64,000 nucleotides of DNA from NCBI RefSeq assembly GCF_036417845.1, contig NC_089981.1:24200001-24264000 (forward strand), read 5' to 3'. The DNA is from Apteryx mantelli. Taxonomy: Eukaryota > Chordata > Aves > Apterygiformes > Apterygidae. Below, in pieces: positions 1-9,800 of this stretch; position 1 is the stretch's first letter; each line of letters opens with the position of its first letter. The notes under the pieces were generated by a model. It was not told the DNA's origin. It made no database searches and saw only the letters and a list, made by a program, of their open reading frames with translations. The translations under genes and the position numbers were made by a program.

Positions 1-1074
1 ATGAAATTCCTGGTTATCGGCAATCCCCAATTCCTCAAGGATGACTTTGCATCAGAGCAGAGGGGACTACACTTTCGGGAGCATGTTTCTAAAAGCCCCT
101 GCTTTCCTAATGCAAAACAATGCAAACGAAACTGCCAGCCCAACCGGGATAAACCCCCAGGAGGGAACGTACCAAAGCAAGGTACCTCGTGGTGCATTTT
201 ACCCCCCGGACGTGACAAAGGCGGTGTGTTGAGGCTGGACCTGCGTCAGAGCACTCCTGGCACGGGATACGCAGCCTGGCCCCTTTATGGAGGGGAGACA
301 GGGAAAGCTGGACTTGTGGGTGCGAAAACAAGAGAGGAACAAGCTGGTCCAGCAGACAGCATTACCCCGCTCGAGGATCAGCAGCCGCTACGTGGGCTGC
401 ATGCACCACAGCTCAGCCGTGAGCGTCGACAGCAATCAATGCGTGCCGGCAGCAGACAGCTCAGGGAAACTCCTTTTGGCTGAAATCTGCTTTCTATACG
501 TGATTTGTCAAATACCTGTGAATAACAAGCACATCTTGTTAAAGGACCCTGCTTGGGCCACTGGCAAACAGAGGAGAGAACTGGATACGCTTTTTAAATT
601 GGTCATGGTGGTTGGCCCTGATTTTTCTCTGTACAATTAACCGATGACTTAATTCTTTGCTTAATCTGAACTATTTCCGTCTTGTATCTGAGGAAGCTCA
701 GTTTCTCAACTGCCTTTCTATATTTGGGCTGTGAACTTCAGGAAGTTGGTCAGCATGAAATTTCCATAGATATTCCTTAGCAATATTTCCCTAGAAAGAT
801 AAGTCTCATTCAGATTTTTCTGCCCTCTCCACCTCATCCACAAGGCACCAGGGATACGAGGGTGCTCTGTGCACCCACTTTAGCACTGTGTAATCCTCCT
901 CCCTAAATCCCAGGCAGTTCATCTGGATGGCAGAAAAATAGTGTTAAACAATGGGTGGCTCCAGGCATATCTGGTACCTTTTAAAACTGACTTACCAGAG
1001 CACAGACAACAAACTCCTGATATAAATGCTAACGCCCCCACCCCAAGAGATGGATGCATTAAATGGCACGATGC
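1..1074. other. INS 3' flank, no gene recognised
   Basis: This stretch lies downstream of the insulin polyadenylation signal. A 160-codon frame opens at base 1 on the plus strand, but its composition is unremarkable and it shows no motif, so I treat it as chance. In other amniotes IGF2 lies further out on this side; none of its exons is visible here. Confidence 0.5.
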
Positions 1075-1093
1075 TTTGAACAGATTCACAACA

Positions 1094-1099
1094 TTTATT
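1094..1099 (-). terminator. INS: INS polyadenylation signal AATAAA
   Basis: A canonical AATAAA lies on the minus strand 78 bases past the insulin stop codon. Cleavage would be expected roughly 10-30 bases further on, near 1065-1085, giving a 3' UTR of about 100 bases. Confidence 0.85.
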
Positions 1100-1176
1100 C
1101 AATTGCTTTGAAGGTGCAATAGCATAAGTGCATGTTTCTCCCTTTCACCCACGTCTCCCCGCTGCTGGCCTCTCTG

Positions 1177-1313
1177 CTAGTTGCAATAGTTTTCCAGTTG
1201 GTAGAGGGAGCACGTGTTATGGCAGCATTGCTCAACAATTCCTCTCTTCACTTTCTCATATTCCTCCTGCTGGAACGGCAGCTCTTCTGCCTCGCCACGC
1301 AGTAGCCCACTCA
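1177..1313 (-). CDS. INS: INS exon 3 (coding part)
   Basis: This exon encodes the C-peptide from its seventh residue, the KR cleavage site and the whole A chain, ending ...LENYCN then TAG at 1179-1177. The acceptor reads CCTGGCAG|TGAGTGG, with the AG at 1315-1314. The polypyrimidine tract behind it is an unbroken run of twelve T on the minus strand. C-peptide residues [14 protein letters not shown] are readable before EEYEKVKR. Confidence 0.97.
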
Positions 1314-4300
1314 CTGCCAGGAAAAAAAAAAAAGATAAGCTGTGGGACTCCATGCAACATCAGCCCTTGCTATCGAGCTCTGCAGAGACCCCCCTTTAGA
1401 CACCGTAACTGGCCAGAGCAGGCTGGAAAATGGGAGGACCACTGCAAAGATTTCCCCATGCTGATGCTGTTTGTAGCACCTTCGGGCTCTGTGTTTCTGC
1501 TCCAGAAAGAATCTGAAGGTGCATGAAAGAAGCCAAGCTGCGCAGATATTGGCAGCACGAGGGACAAAGGGACGCGGAGGTTTTATTGAAGCAGCCATGT
1601 GGAGAAGAAGAGAAACCCTGTACCCTCCCTGGGGTGAGCAGCTAGTAAATAAGATGATAAAATGGGCTTGTCTGCTCCACAGGGATGAGTTGCTTGGAAG
1701 TGCAGCACCCCTTGGGCAGTGAGCCGGAGCAAACAGCGACGACATCCGTGGGACTGCAAGGAAGGGTTTGTCCCAGGGCTGGATGCATTTCCCAGCTGGT
1801 CCTGAACAGCCTGCTCATGCTTGCTGCCTGGAGGTAGCCTAGAGCTGATTGCAGAAGCGTTTGTGTGTGTCCGTGCTCACAGCTGGGGACAAGTTTTAAA
1901 AGGAATGCTAAATTGGGGTATTTGGACACACACAAACCTCAACAAAATGTGTCATTTGCTGATGGGAGCTTGAAAACTTGTCAAGAAAACCGTTCAGGTT
2001 TTAGCCGCCTGCTGAAAACACAGAAAATAAAGCAGTGATTTTCCTACAGGAAGAAAAGAACCCCTGACAACCACAGTTGTTTCAGGACTTGGGAGGGTTG
2101 TATGGCTAAATCAGGAGGTCTTCAGTGACTTCAGTACAAAAAGAAAGTGCATGGAAAGCGAGGATAAGATGAGGTTTCTAGGGCAGTATAAAAGTATAGC
2201 ACAAGATGCAAAATCCCAAAGTCCCCAAAGCATAATGTAATGAGCAAGACCCAAGAGTGACAAGAAATCATTGTGTTAGTGCGCTGGGAGGAAAACTTAG
2301 AAAAGATTTATTCCAACATTTCATGGAAGAGGATATATCTAGTGGATATTTCGTGATTTACTCATCTTCATCCTTCAGGTCAGCTGGGAGATGGTAAGTA
2401 CAACCAGCTCATGTGACAGAGATGTATTGGCTCAGGCTAAAATATTGGGAAAAGAGCTAGAAAGTTCTTAGATCTTTCAAGTTGGTTGGCCCTAATGAAA
2501 TTGTCCCTACAATATTTAGAGAACTGGGTAAAAAAGCTCTCAATCCATGTGTGATGGTCTTCAGAAACATCTAAAACAAATCAAATAGTCCAGCTGACCT
2601 TTCAGAAAAAATCACAGAAAATCAGCTACTTATCTTTTATGACATTATCTTGCTTCACCTTCCTAAGACCTCTGAGACTGTTTCACAGGACAGTTGCATA
2701 CATATACAGATGTGTATATGCATATATGGATACAAATGAAACCGCTATTTGGTGAGAGGAGGATGGGTGGGACAGCTGTATTGTAGTTAGAGTAGGTGAT
2801 ATAATGGATCATCTTTGAGCTAGAGGGTTAAAATGAGTGGGACTTGGCAGGGGTCTCTTCTGCTCCGGGTGCTATTCAAAATCTCCATTAGTAACTCAGA
2901 AGATGGAGGAGAGAGTGTGCTTGCTGAATTCATAGAGGACATGAAGCTGAGAGGAACTGCGAGTACCCATCTCCCAGGGGAGACATCATTCTTGCGTTAC
3001 AGCTTGAGCGCTGCAGGTCCTGGCTGTGTCTAGATATGAATGGGAAACACAGTGTTCAAAGGCAGCTGTCCAAAATGCCTCATCCCACCTACCTTCGCAT
3101 TCAGATACGAAGTGCTGGAACCTGGGGCAGGGATTCGGCACAGAGGGGGTTGCAGGCAACGTTTCTGTCTGAATCCTGCCTCCCCCGCTTTTGCAGGGAG
3201 CAATGAAGTAAAAGGGTAAAAGACTTCAGTTTGCCACAGAGCATTTTCAGTTACCATAAGCAATATTTTGAGCCTGAGACCTTACACAGCTTGCTATTAT
3301 GCTTCATGAAATAAACACGGGTTCTGTCACTCTATGTCTTCTGACTTCCCTGTTCCTCTAAGTGTTTGGTAAAAGCAGCTTTTATGAAAGATAGCTGGGT
3401 GGGGGACATGGCTGTTGGTGGCAGATGGATGCAGCTGGTGGAGAGCTCCTCTGCCTCCAGGGAGAGGATGCGGTGGCACAGGAATCAGTCTGAGGATTAT
3501 CCAGTCATAAGAAAGGTTGTGGTCCCTGTGCAATGCTCTTGCCCTCTGGCTCCCTCCTCTGATGTCCCTGCACCTACACCACCCGATGGTCACCAAGTCA
3601 TGGAAATGCAGCATTTCCAATAGGTCCCTGTATGGCATAATGCCCCAAACACCATTCCTAAGTGACAGCTCAGGAAGGGGATAAGTGTCAGATACAGAGC
3701 ACTGAAGTTGTGTTTTTTACTGTTATGTTTCTTTTCTGCAAATCTGTTTCCAATTTTGAAATTTAACTGTTGATAGAAGACATTTGCTCGCTGCCTGCAG
3801 CTCCTCTGGAGTTCAGACTCGATCACAAGCAAAACTGAGAAGCACAGGAAATGCTGTTTCCCAGAAACAAAAAGTTCAGATAAAGCATTTAGGACAAGTT
3901 CAGGAATCTCCAGAGCTGTTTGGAAGCTGGTAGCTTCCAGAGTGGGATTAGACAGAAACGCCTGCCTTGGTGGCCCACAGTCTAGTCCATCTGGGGACAG
4001 GGTAGGTGACAGAGAGCAGAGTATCTCTGTACTGCCAAAATTGCATTTTCCTTGCTACCAATTTACAAAACAACTGCTCCACTAAAAAAAAAAAAAAAAA
4101 AGGCAAAATAAACAAACAAACCCATCTCATTTATTATGGTTTTGCAGAATGTCAGCTTTTTGCTTTCTTAATCTGCTATACACCATAAGGTTAAGATGGA
4201 CACTGGCTCCATCACAACATACTCTAGCTAATCCATTTATCACCGTGAAATAAGAGACAATATAAAGCAGTGGGGGGCTGCAAGCCTGCTGAAGGGCAAG

Positions 4301-5900
4301 ATCAGAACTCAGTATTACCTTGGAAAACTATAGAAACACTCTGAAAAGACAGGATGCCATTCAGTAAGACTCGGGTAAGATGCTAGATGTAGGCAGGAAG
4401 ACTCCATTGCGCACACAGGACAAGGGATGGACAGTCCTTCAAGGACCACTGGTACATCGGAAGGCAGAGCCAAAGGACCCCAGGGGAACAACGATCACCG
4501 CCAGTCAGCAGTGCAGTGCTGCTTTGAAAAAGGCAAACCACATGCATAGGCAGGAAAACTGGGTGAAAAACATGACTTCATTCTTCCAGTTTCTTCTTCG
4601 CTCTACTTGTTGGTGATAATGCCTCAGCTGGAATCCTGTGCACTTCTCCAGGCATCACAGTTCAAAAAAGATGTGGAGCAAATTGAGAATGATTTGCATG
4701 GACAGAGATCTAGAAGACATGACCTAAGAAGGCAGACTGGGGAAGTTGAGGGGATTTAGCTGAGAGCGCATTGAAGTTAGACATGGTAACAGTCTTTTTT
4801 TAAAAGTATGAACAGCATTTTGAAAAGTAGCCATAAAGAGGAAAGCAGTAGACTCTTCCCCATGTTCACTATGGAGAAGGCAAGGAATAATTTACAGCAA
4901 GGGAGATTCAGGTTAGATGTTAGGAAGAAATATTTCAAGAGGAAGGTCAGCTGAGCATGGGAACAGACAGTTTCAGAAAGCAGGAGGATCTCCCTCACCG
5001 GAGGTTTTAAAGAGCATGCTAGACAAGCATGGGTCAGGAATGATACAGGGATAACTGATCCTGCCCTGGGGCAAAAGGAGGGCTTCTTGAGTTCTTTCCA
5101 CCTTTACTTTCTATGGTCACTTCCAGGCCCATGTAATGGCCACACAAGGCTGAGATGGGCGCTGTTTTTAGCTTCTGATTTCCAAGAGACAGGCAGACAA
5201 GCTTAAGCTTTCATTGACAATTCCTTCTGCCTCATAAATCCTCTTTCTCTGCCTTCCCTCCCACCTGCCTTTTTAACCTGAAGAGCTTTTCATTGGCAAT
5301 ATGATGCTTTTGGTATTTTAAAGGTATTCTTGCCATTCACCATTGAGGACATTACTGCTGTCACTGTCCAAGATAGGCCATGGCCTTTTACACCACATAG
5401 TATACAACTGCGGTCACAGTTGGTGGCTGGACTCCTGGTTGCCACCAGAGAAAAGGAGCATATTACTGTAATTAACCCGTACCCCTATGCTGCACACATT
5501 CCTCCCCTCTGTGCAGAAGGGCACCTCTAGCATATCTGGGACTCCTCTTTTGTCACAGACCACTCTGAAGGGAGAAGCAGCTTGTTACGACCAAGCAATA
5601 TCTTCACCAAGTGTCTACACAGAGCGTGTGAGTTCCTGCTTGAAGAGAACTTGTTCAAACAGCAAAAGAGCTGGCAAGGCACCTTGCCAGGCTGCTGGGG
5701 AGTCCTCACTTACCTAGAGGCTGTTCAATGTCCCGCCGGGCTTTGGGGGAGTAGAAGAAACCCCGCTCTCCACACACCAGATAGAGAGCCTCCACCAAGT
5801 GGGAGCCGCAGAGGTGCTGGTTGGCAGCTGCGTGGCTGGTCCCAGGGCCAGAGAGAGCGAGAAGGGCCAGGAGAGGCAGAGATCGGATCCAGAGAGCCAT
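1177..5900 (-). CDS. INS: Preproinsulin (complete spliced gene, coding part)
   Basis: Insulin is the secreted pancreatic beta-cell hormone that lowers blood glucose through the insulin receptor. Coding exon 2 (5714-5900, 187 nt) and exon 3 (1177-1313, 137 nt) join to 324 nt, or 107 residues plus stop, the same length as I recall for chicken preproinsulin. Visible in order: a 24-residue signal peptide starting MALWIRS; a 30-residue B chain starting [10 protein letters not shown] and ending FFYSPKA; dibasic RR; a C-peptide of about 28 residues; dibasic KR; and a 21-residue A chain starting [10 protein letters not shown] and ending ENYCN. All six disulfide cysteines are present. The intron falls inside a Val codon of the C-peptide (CTA G|TG), the conserved phase-1 position. 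The Met at 5900 is chosen over an upstream in-frame Met because it starts the conserved signal peptide. The gene is intact, and TH lies upstream on the same strand. Confidence 0.98.
2838..2975 (+). mobile_element. Old CR1-like LINE fragment
   Basis: The plus-strand peptide near 2866-2970 reads [14 protein letters not shown], then a segment ending EDMKLRG. This follows the CR1 reverse-transcriptase pattern LFNIFI-DLDDG ... FADDTKLGG, with many substitutions. Both ends are indistinct. It lies antisense in INS intron 2. Confidence 0.5.
4084..4101 (+). repeat. (A)18 homopolymer
   Basis: Eighteen consecutive A on the plus strand, within INS intron 2. No retroposed body was recognised in front of it. 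Confidence 0.9.
4680..5125 (+). mobile_element. Old CR1/L3-type LINE 3' end
   Basis: The stretch has the layout of an ancient amniote CR1-type 3' terminus. It includes 'agattcaggttagatgttag', a 'ggaggatctccctcaccgga' block, then a 'gataactgatcctgccctgg' block and a terminal 'ctttctatg'. No open frame remains. It is antisense to INS within intron 2. The call rests on recognised family consensus features, not on alignment. Confidence 0.6.
5714..5900 (-). CDS. INS: INS exon 2 (coding part)
   Basis: The exon runs 5714-5951. Bases 5951-5901 are 5' UTR and coding starts with ATG at 5900-5898. It encodes the signal peptide, the B chain, the RR site and the first C-peptide residues (DIEQPL), ending CTA G|GTAAGT. 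The acceptor reads CTTGCAG with AG at 5953-5952. The exon is extremely close to known bird insulin. Confidence 0.98.
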
Positions 5901-5951
5901 GGTAACTGGGCCAAGACCAGGGGGTAAGAGGGAGAGGAGAGACAGGGAGAG

Positions 5952-6744
5952 CTGCAAGGGAGAATCAAGTTGTCATCAGGCATCTTATACCCTTCAGCTC
6001 CTTTGGCACAAACCTGAGACCAAAGAAGCAGATGGACTCTCTGAAGATCCTCTGGCTAGAGAGGGAAGGACAGCTTTACGCATCAGGCTTTGCAAGTCAC
6101 AGAAAATGACTAATAATTGTAGCCAACAGTCCATATCCACCCAAATGCTCCTGTCAGTCCTGCCCTCCCTGCTCACTTCCTCCAAAGAGCCAAACTGGGC
6201 CCCAGTTGCCTACATATGGGGTAACCAGCAGCAGCAGCTGCCCTGCATCCCACCCCTCGCTCAGAGCTCTGGGGCGGCGCTGTCAGGGGGAGACTCTGTG
6301 AAATTTGCAGGATTAAAATCCAGGTGCCTTTTGCAGTCAGGATCTGTGACTGCATTCGGAGGGCCTCTCTCAGGCTTAGTGTTAGAGACTGCAGCGCAAG
6401 CTCAAATCTTGGATGTACCAGCACTGGCAAAAACTGCTCCGCCCCGAGGCTGGACTCCTGAAGGGGAGCCTGTTTGCTGGAAGACTCATTGCGCTGAGCC
6501 TTCTGATGTACCTGCCCAGGAGAGCAGAGATCAGCAGATGTCTTCAGGGGAAAAACCCTCTGTGCCAAGTCAGAAGGGGCTGTTCTTTATGAGGGCCCAA
6601 AAACAACGCAATGTGCTCAAGGACCTGAGAAGACCTCATTTTCTTGGACTAGCAAGCCAACATTTGTCACTAACAGCTACATCCACTTGAGAAAACAGCA
6701 TCATAAAACACAGGTAGAAGATAAAAGGAGGTAATTGGACTTAC
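5952..6744 (-). other. INS: INS intron 1, in the 5' UTR (793 bp)
   Basis: This intron lies between non-coding exon 1 and exon 2, with a GTAAGT donor at 6744-6739. A 289-codon frame is open on the opposite strand from 5821 to 6690, covering part of exon 2 and most of this intron. I see no domain in it. The short chicken intron 1 known from the literature (about 0.12 kb) makes this intron look long. Confidence 0.7.
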
Positions 6745-6795
6745 CCGAAGAAGTATCAGCAAGTGATGGAGAGAAGTTTGCTCCTGGAGGTGAAG
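6745..6795 (-). other. INS: INS non-coding exon 1
   Basis: The exon ends CTTCTTCGG|GTAAGT at 6745, a consensus donor. The 5' end near 6795 is inferred from the TATA box about 30 bases upstream. It carries no ATG that would compete with the exon 2 start. Confidence 0.7.
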
Positions 6796-6820
6796 ACTGT
6801 TTCCCATCCTCCGTTTCCCA

Positions 6821-6890
6821 TATTTATATGCTTTACATTAGCCCAAATGGCACAAGATCTAATCAGAAGCCCGCCTTCTCAGTGACGCCC
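6821..6890 (-). promoter_or_regulatory. INS: INS core promoter and proximal elements
   Basis: Read on the minus strand: a TATAAATA box at 6828-6821; a TAATG A-box-like site near 6840-6836; GCCATTTGGGC, resembling the insulin E-box region but lacking CANNTG, at 6851-6841; CTGATTAGATC, a homeodomain (PDX1-type) ATTA site, near 6866-6856; and GGCGTCACT, a CRE-like half-site, near 6889-6881. The order and spacing resemble vertebrate insulin promoters. Factor identities are inferred from motif knowledge. Confidence 0.75.
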
Positions 6891-6899
6891 TAGCCAAAA

Positions 6900-9800
6900 T
6901 TTTTGCTGTTTGAGCACATTAAGTTCTTGCTACATAGTATCAACAGGTCTTTAGGCAAGTTAAGATGGAAGCAACAGTTTGCAGTTTCCATCTCATTTCG
7001 TCCGACCTGTTTTTGCTTCCCCACAGCTCTGTCCTGAGCCATCAGCAACCCTTTTAGCAGGAGGTAATGGTGCTATTACAGCTGTAATGATTACACTAAT
7101 GCTGGCAATAGGTACTGCTGGCATTGAGTTGGCCAACAGCCTGTCTGCCTCAACAGCTGTTTCTGAAGTGCAAAATTAAAGGCAAACATGTTAATATGTT
7201 TGATTAATATCACCTCAGCAAGTATGCTGCAATGGGACCAAGTTGTCAGTGAGACCATGCCACTGTCAGGTGTTGCAGAAAAGAAAACACATTATTGCAG
7301 TGAAGGCTATCTGAGGCCCCACTCACAGCCCATGCAACGCAGAGCTGGACACATGCACCCAGGGCTTGGGCTGGGGGAGGAAGAACATCTGCATTTTGCA
7401 GGAAAAGGTGGATGATGGTTTTAGCCCAGTGCGGGGCCAAAAATATAAATTTTGAAATTTTTCATTAGGGAAAATAAGCCTTCCCCCCCTTCTCCCACTG
7501 AAGGCGGGTTCCCTCCTTTATCTGAGAGGTACCCATTCATATTCCTGTTTGGGATTAGAGAGCAATCTCTGCCTTTTACAGCTGAGAGCTCTGGACACCT
7601 TGACTCTTCTGTTTCTGGATGTACTAGAAACTCAGATCTCCAGCAGAGTGAGGACATTTGCTCGTCAAGGCTGCTGTTCTGATGAACATCAGCCCAAAGT
7701 TCCCATGATGTGGGGCGGGAAGGGGTCACTCTGCATCTCTAGCAATGGTGGCTAAAAAGATAAAGCAGGTATTACTGGTTTGTCTATCTGAGTTTGCAGA
7801 GAGCCTGAAAGAGTTGCTCTGAGATTTGTGATTCTTTATTATTTCAGTGTGTACCAACTCAGATGCCAGCAAAACTTGCTCTGATGCCTTTATTTCACTG
7901 CTCATTAAATCACACAGGGAAAGTATCAACTTGCAAAGACCTACGCTGCCATGATCTACATGGCCATTACCCTGAAAGGGGGATCCAAGGGCTGAAACTG
8001 CTTTTAACGGGACATGATGGGCCCGAGGGGGAGCCCACCGAGTTTCATGACCCTGACGTTGGTCCCTGTTTTTGAAAGCATGTGAAACACTCCTGTGCAA
8101 ACTGCAGCAACTTTAGCTTTCTGCTCTCGCTTTCACAACATTACCCCATTTCCTGGACAGCTCTGTGCTATCTCGACCTACTTTCTTCTCTGCTGCTAAT
8201 AACATGCTTGTACCCTTTCTGCCTGAAACATGCTTCTCTTTCTTTTTTTCCTGCAAAAGCCTTCAGTCAGTGAAAGGCATTTTAAATGTCAGGGATTAGA
8301 TGATCTTCAAACTTCCCATTACTTGGAATTTTTAGATTACAAGTACTGAAAAGGAGACATTTGATCAGCCTGAACTCTGTTGCTTGCTGAATTTAGAATA
8401 GGTCTGATTCTCCATATACGGTGTAAATCAGAAAGAAGTTCACTGAAATCAGCAGAATGCCAGGAGATTCAGACCAGGCTCTCAATTTCTTAAGTAGCTG
8501 AAGTAATTCCTCCCAAATACTTCCATCAGCATCTAGTTCGTAGTGAGTCCAATCTGCCTCTGTCATGGCAGTATCATGTGTTTGCTAAATGACTGTGATT
8601 GCAAAAAGGCTTGGGAAAAGTGCTAAATCTCTGATGAGTGTGCAGGGAGGAGACTTATTTGCTCAAATGGATGTGAGACAAGGTTATCGGCTATGTCCCC
8701 TGCTATGTAGGTCTTTCGTCCTCACACTAATAAATCCAAGTTGTGATGTTCAACTAAAGTTAATAGCATCTCTGCACAACGTGTAACATTATCTCTGTCT
8801 CCCTGCCCCTCAAAAAAATATTTGATGTACTTGAATGACCTAGTGGTATACCCATGAAGAGGGTCTCAGGTTTCAGGGAGATATGAGTACAGGGAATTCA
8901 CTTACTCAGACCTTCTTTCTGCCACAAAAAGATGGGGAATTATTAGCTCCACAGGATAAAACCTGACATTTCACTCTATTTGAAGTAGATTTGCAATGCT
9001 AGGAATGGTGCTCGAGATTTGTGCCACCCACACTTCCCCCAGAGCAGTGAGCCCCCACCAAGCATCTCACACTAAGGTGCCAATTTTTCAAAATTACCCT
9101 ACAAATCCCATTGGCAGTTGTTTCCCTGTGTTCGTGGCCCTGCATGAGGCGCGTTCCTGGAGAATAAAACTTCAGACAGATACCTGCCTTGAAAACACCC
9201 TGGAGCAAGGAGTTCCCCAGGTTAATCGCATGCTGAGATTTGGGGCTTAAGGTTTTCCTTCTCACATTTTTAAGTATTACCTGAAATCACCCTAACTCAC
9301 GTTTTATTGGCAGCAGGCAATTGTAATGAGGTTCCTTTATCCATTATCCTTTACACTTCCCGTTGGATGTCCCCTTCCCAGAGCAGGGTGGAAGACAAGG
9401 CCGCGGGCCCCTCAGCCGTGCTCTTTGCATCCTCAGCATCATCGCCGGTGGCAGCTTTCAGGCACTGCAGAAGTGGCAGGAGATCAGGGTAGGAAAGGAG
9501 GAGCATGAACTCTGCCCTCCAGCTGCCCTCCAGAAGAGATCGCAGTCTCTCGTTTCCAACCTCACATCCTCCCATCCATCACCATGGCCAGGGATTTGGG
9601 GAGGTCCCTTCGGGACCCCCCGCGCCTTGGAGTCAGTGTGCCATGGTCGTCCATTCCTGCTCAGCCTTTTGACCACAGAAATGGGTCACAGCAATACACT
9701 GGAAGATTTATTGAAAGGAAAAAAAGATACCACACTGGCTCAAAGTCCAACATGAGCCAATATTTTTGTAAAAGTTTCCTACAATGACTTTTTTTTCCTT

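Larger units (their letters stand above)
1314..5713 (-). other. INS: INS intron 2 (4.4 kb)
   Basis: The intron has a clean GTAAGT donor (5713-5708) and a CAG acceptor (1316-1314). It holds two old CR1-like relics (listed separately), an A18 run at 4084-4101 and an AT-alternating tract near 2697-2732. No further exon was seen. From memory, the equivalent chicken intron is about 3.5 kb. Confidence 0.9.

Noticed and set aside
1-483. 160-codon plus-strand frame at the window start
   Set aside because: No motif, and it starts at the artificial window edge. It is probably chance.
5901-5957. Upstream in-frame Met before the insulin start
   Set aside because: Part of the stretch lies beyond the splice acceptor, and the conserved signal peptide begins at the Met at 5900.
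5714-5983. 89-codon minus-strand frame over INS exon 2
   Set aside because: It is a shifted-frame shadow of insulin exon 2.
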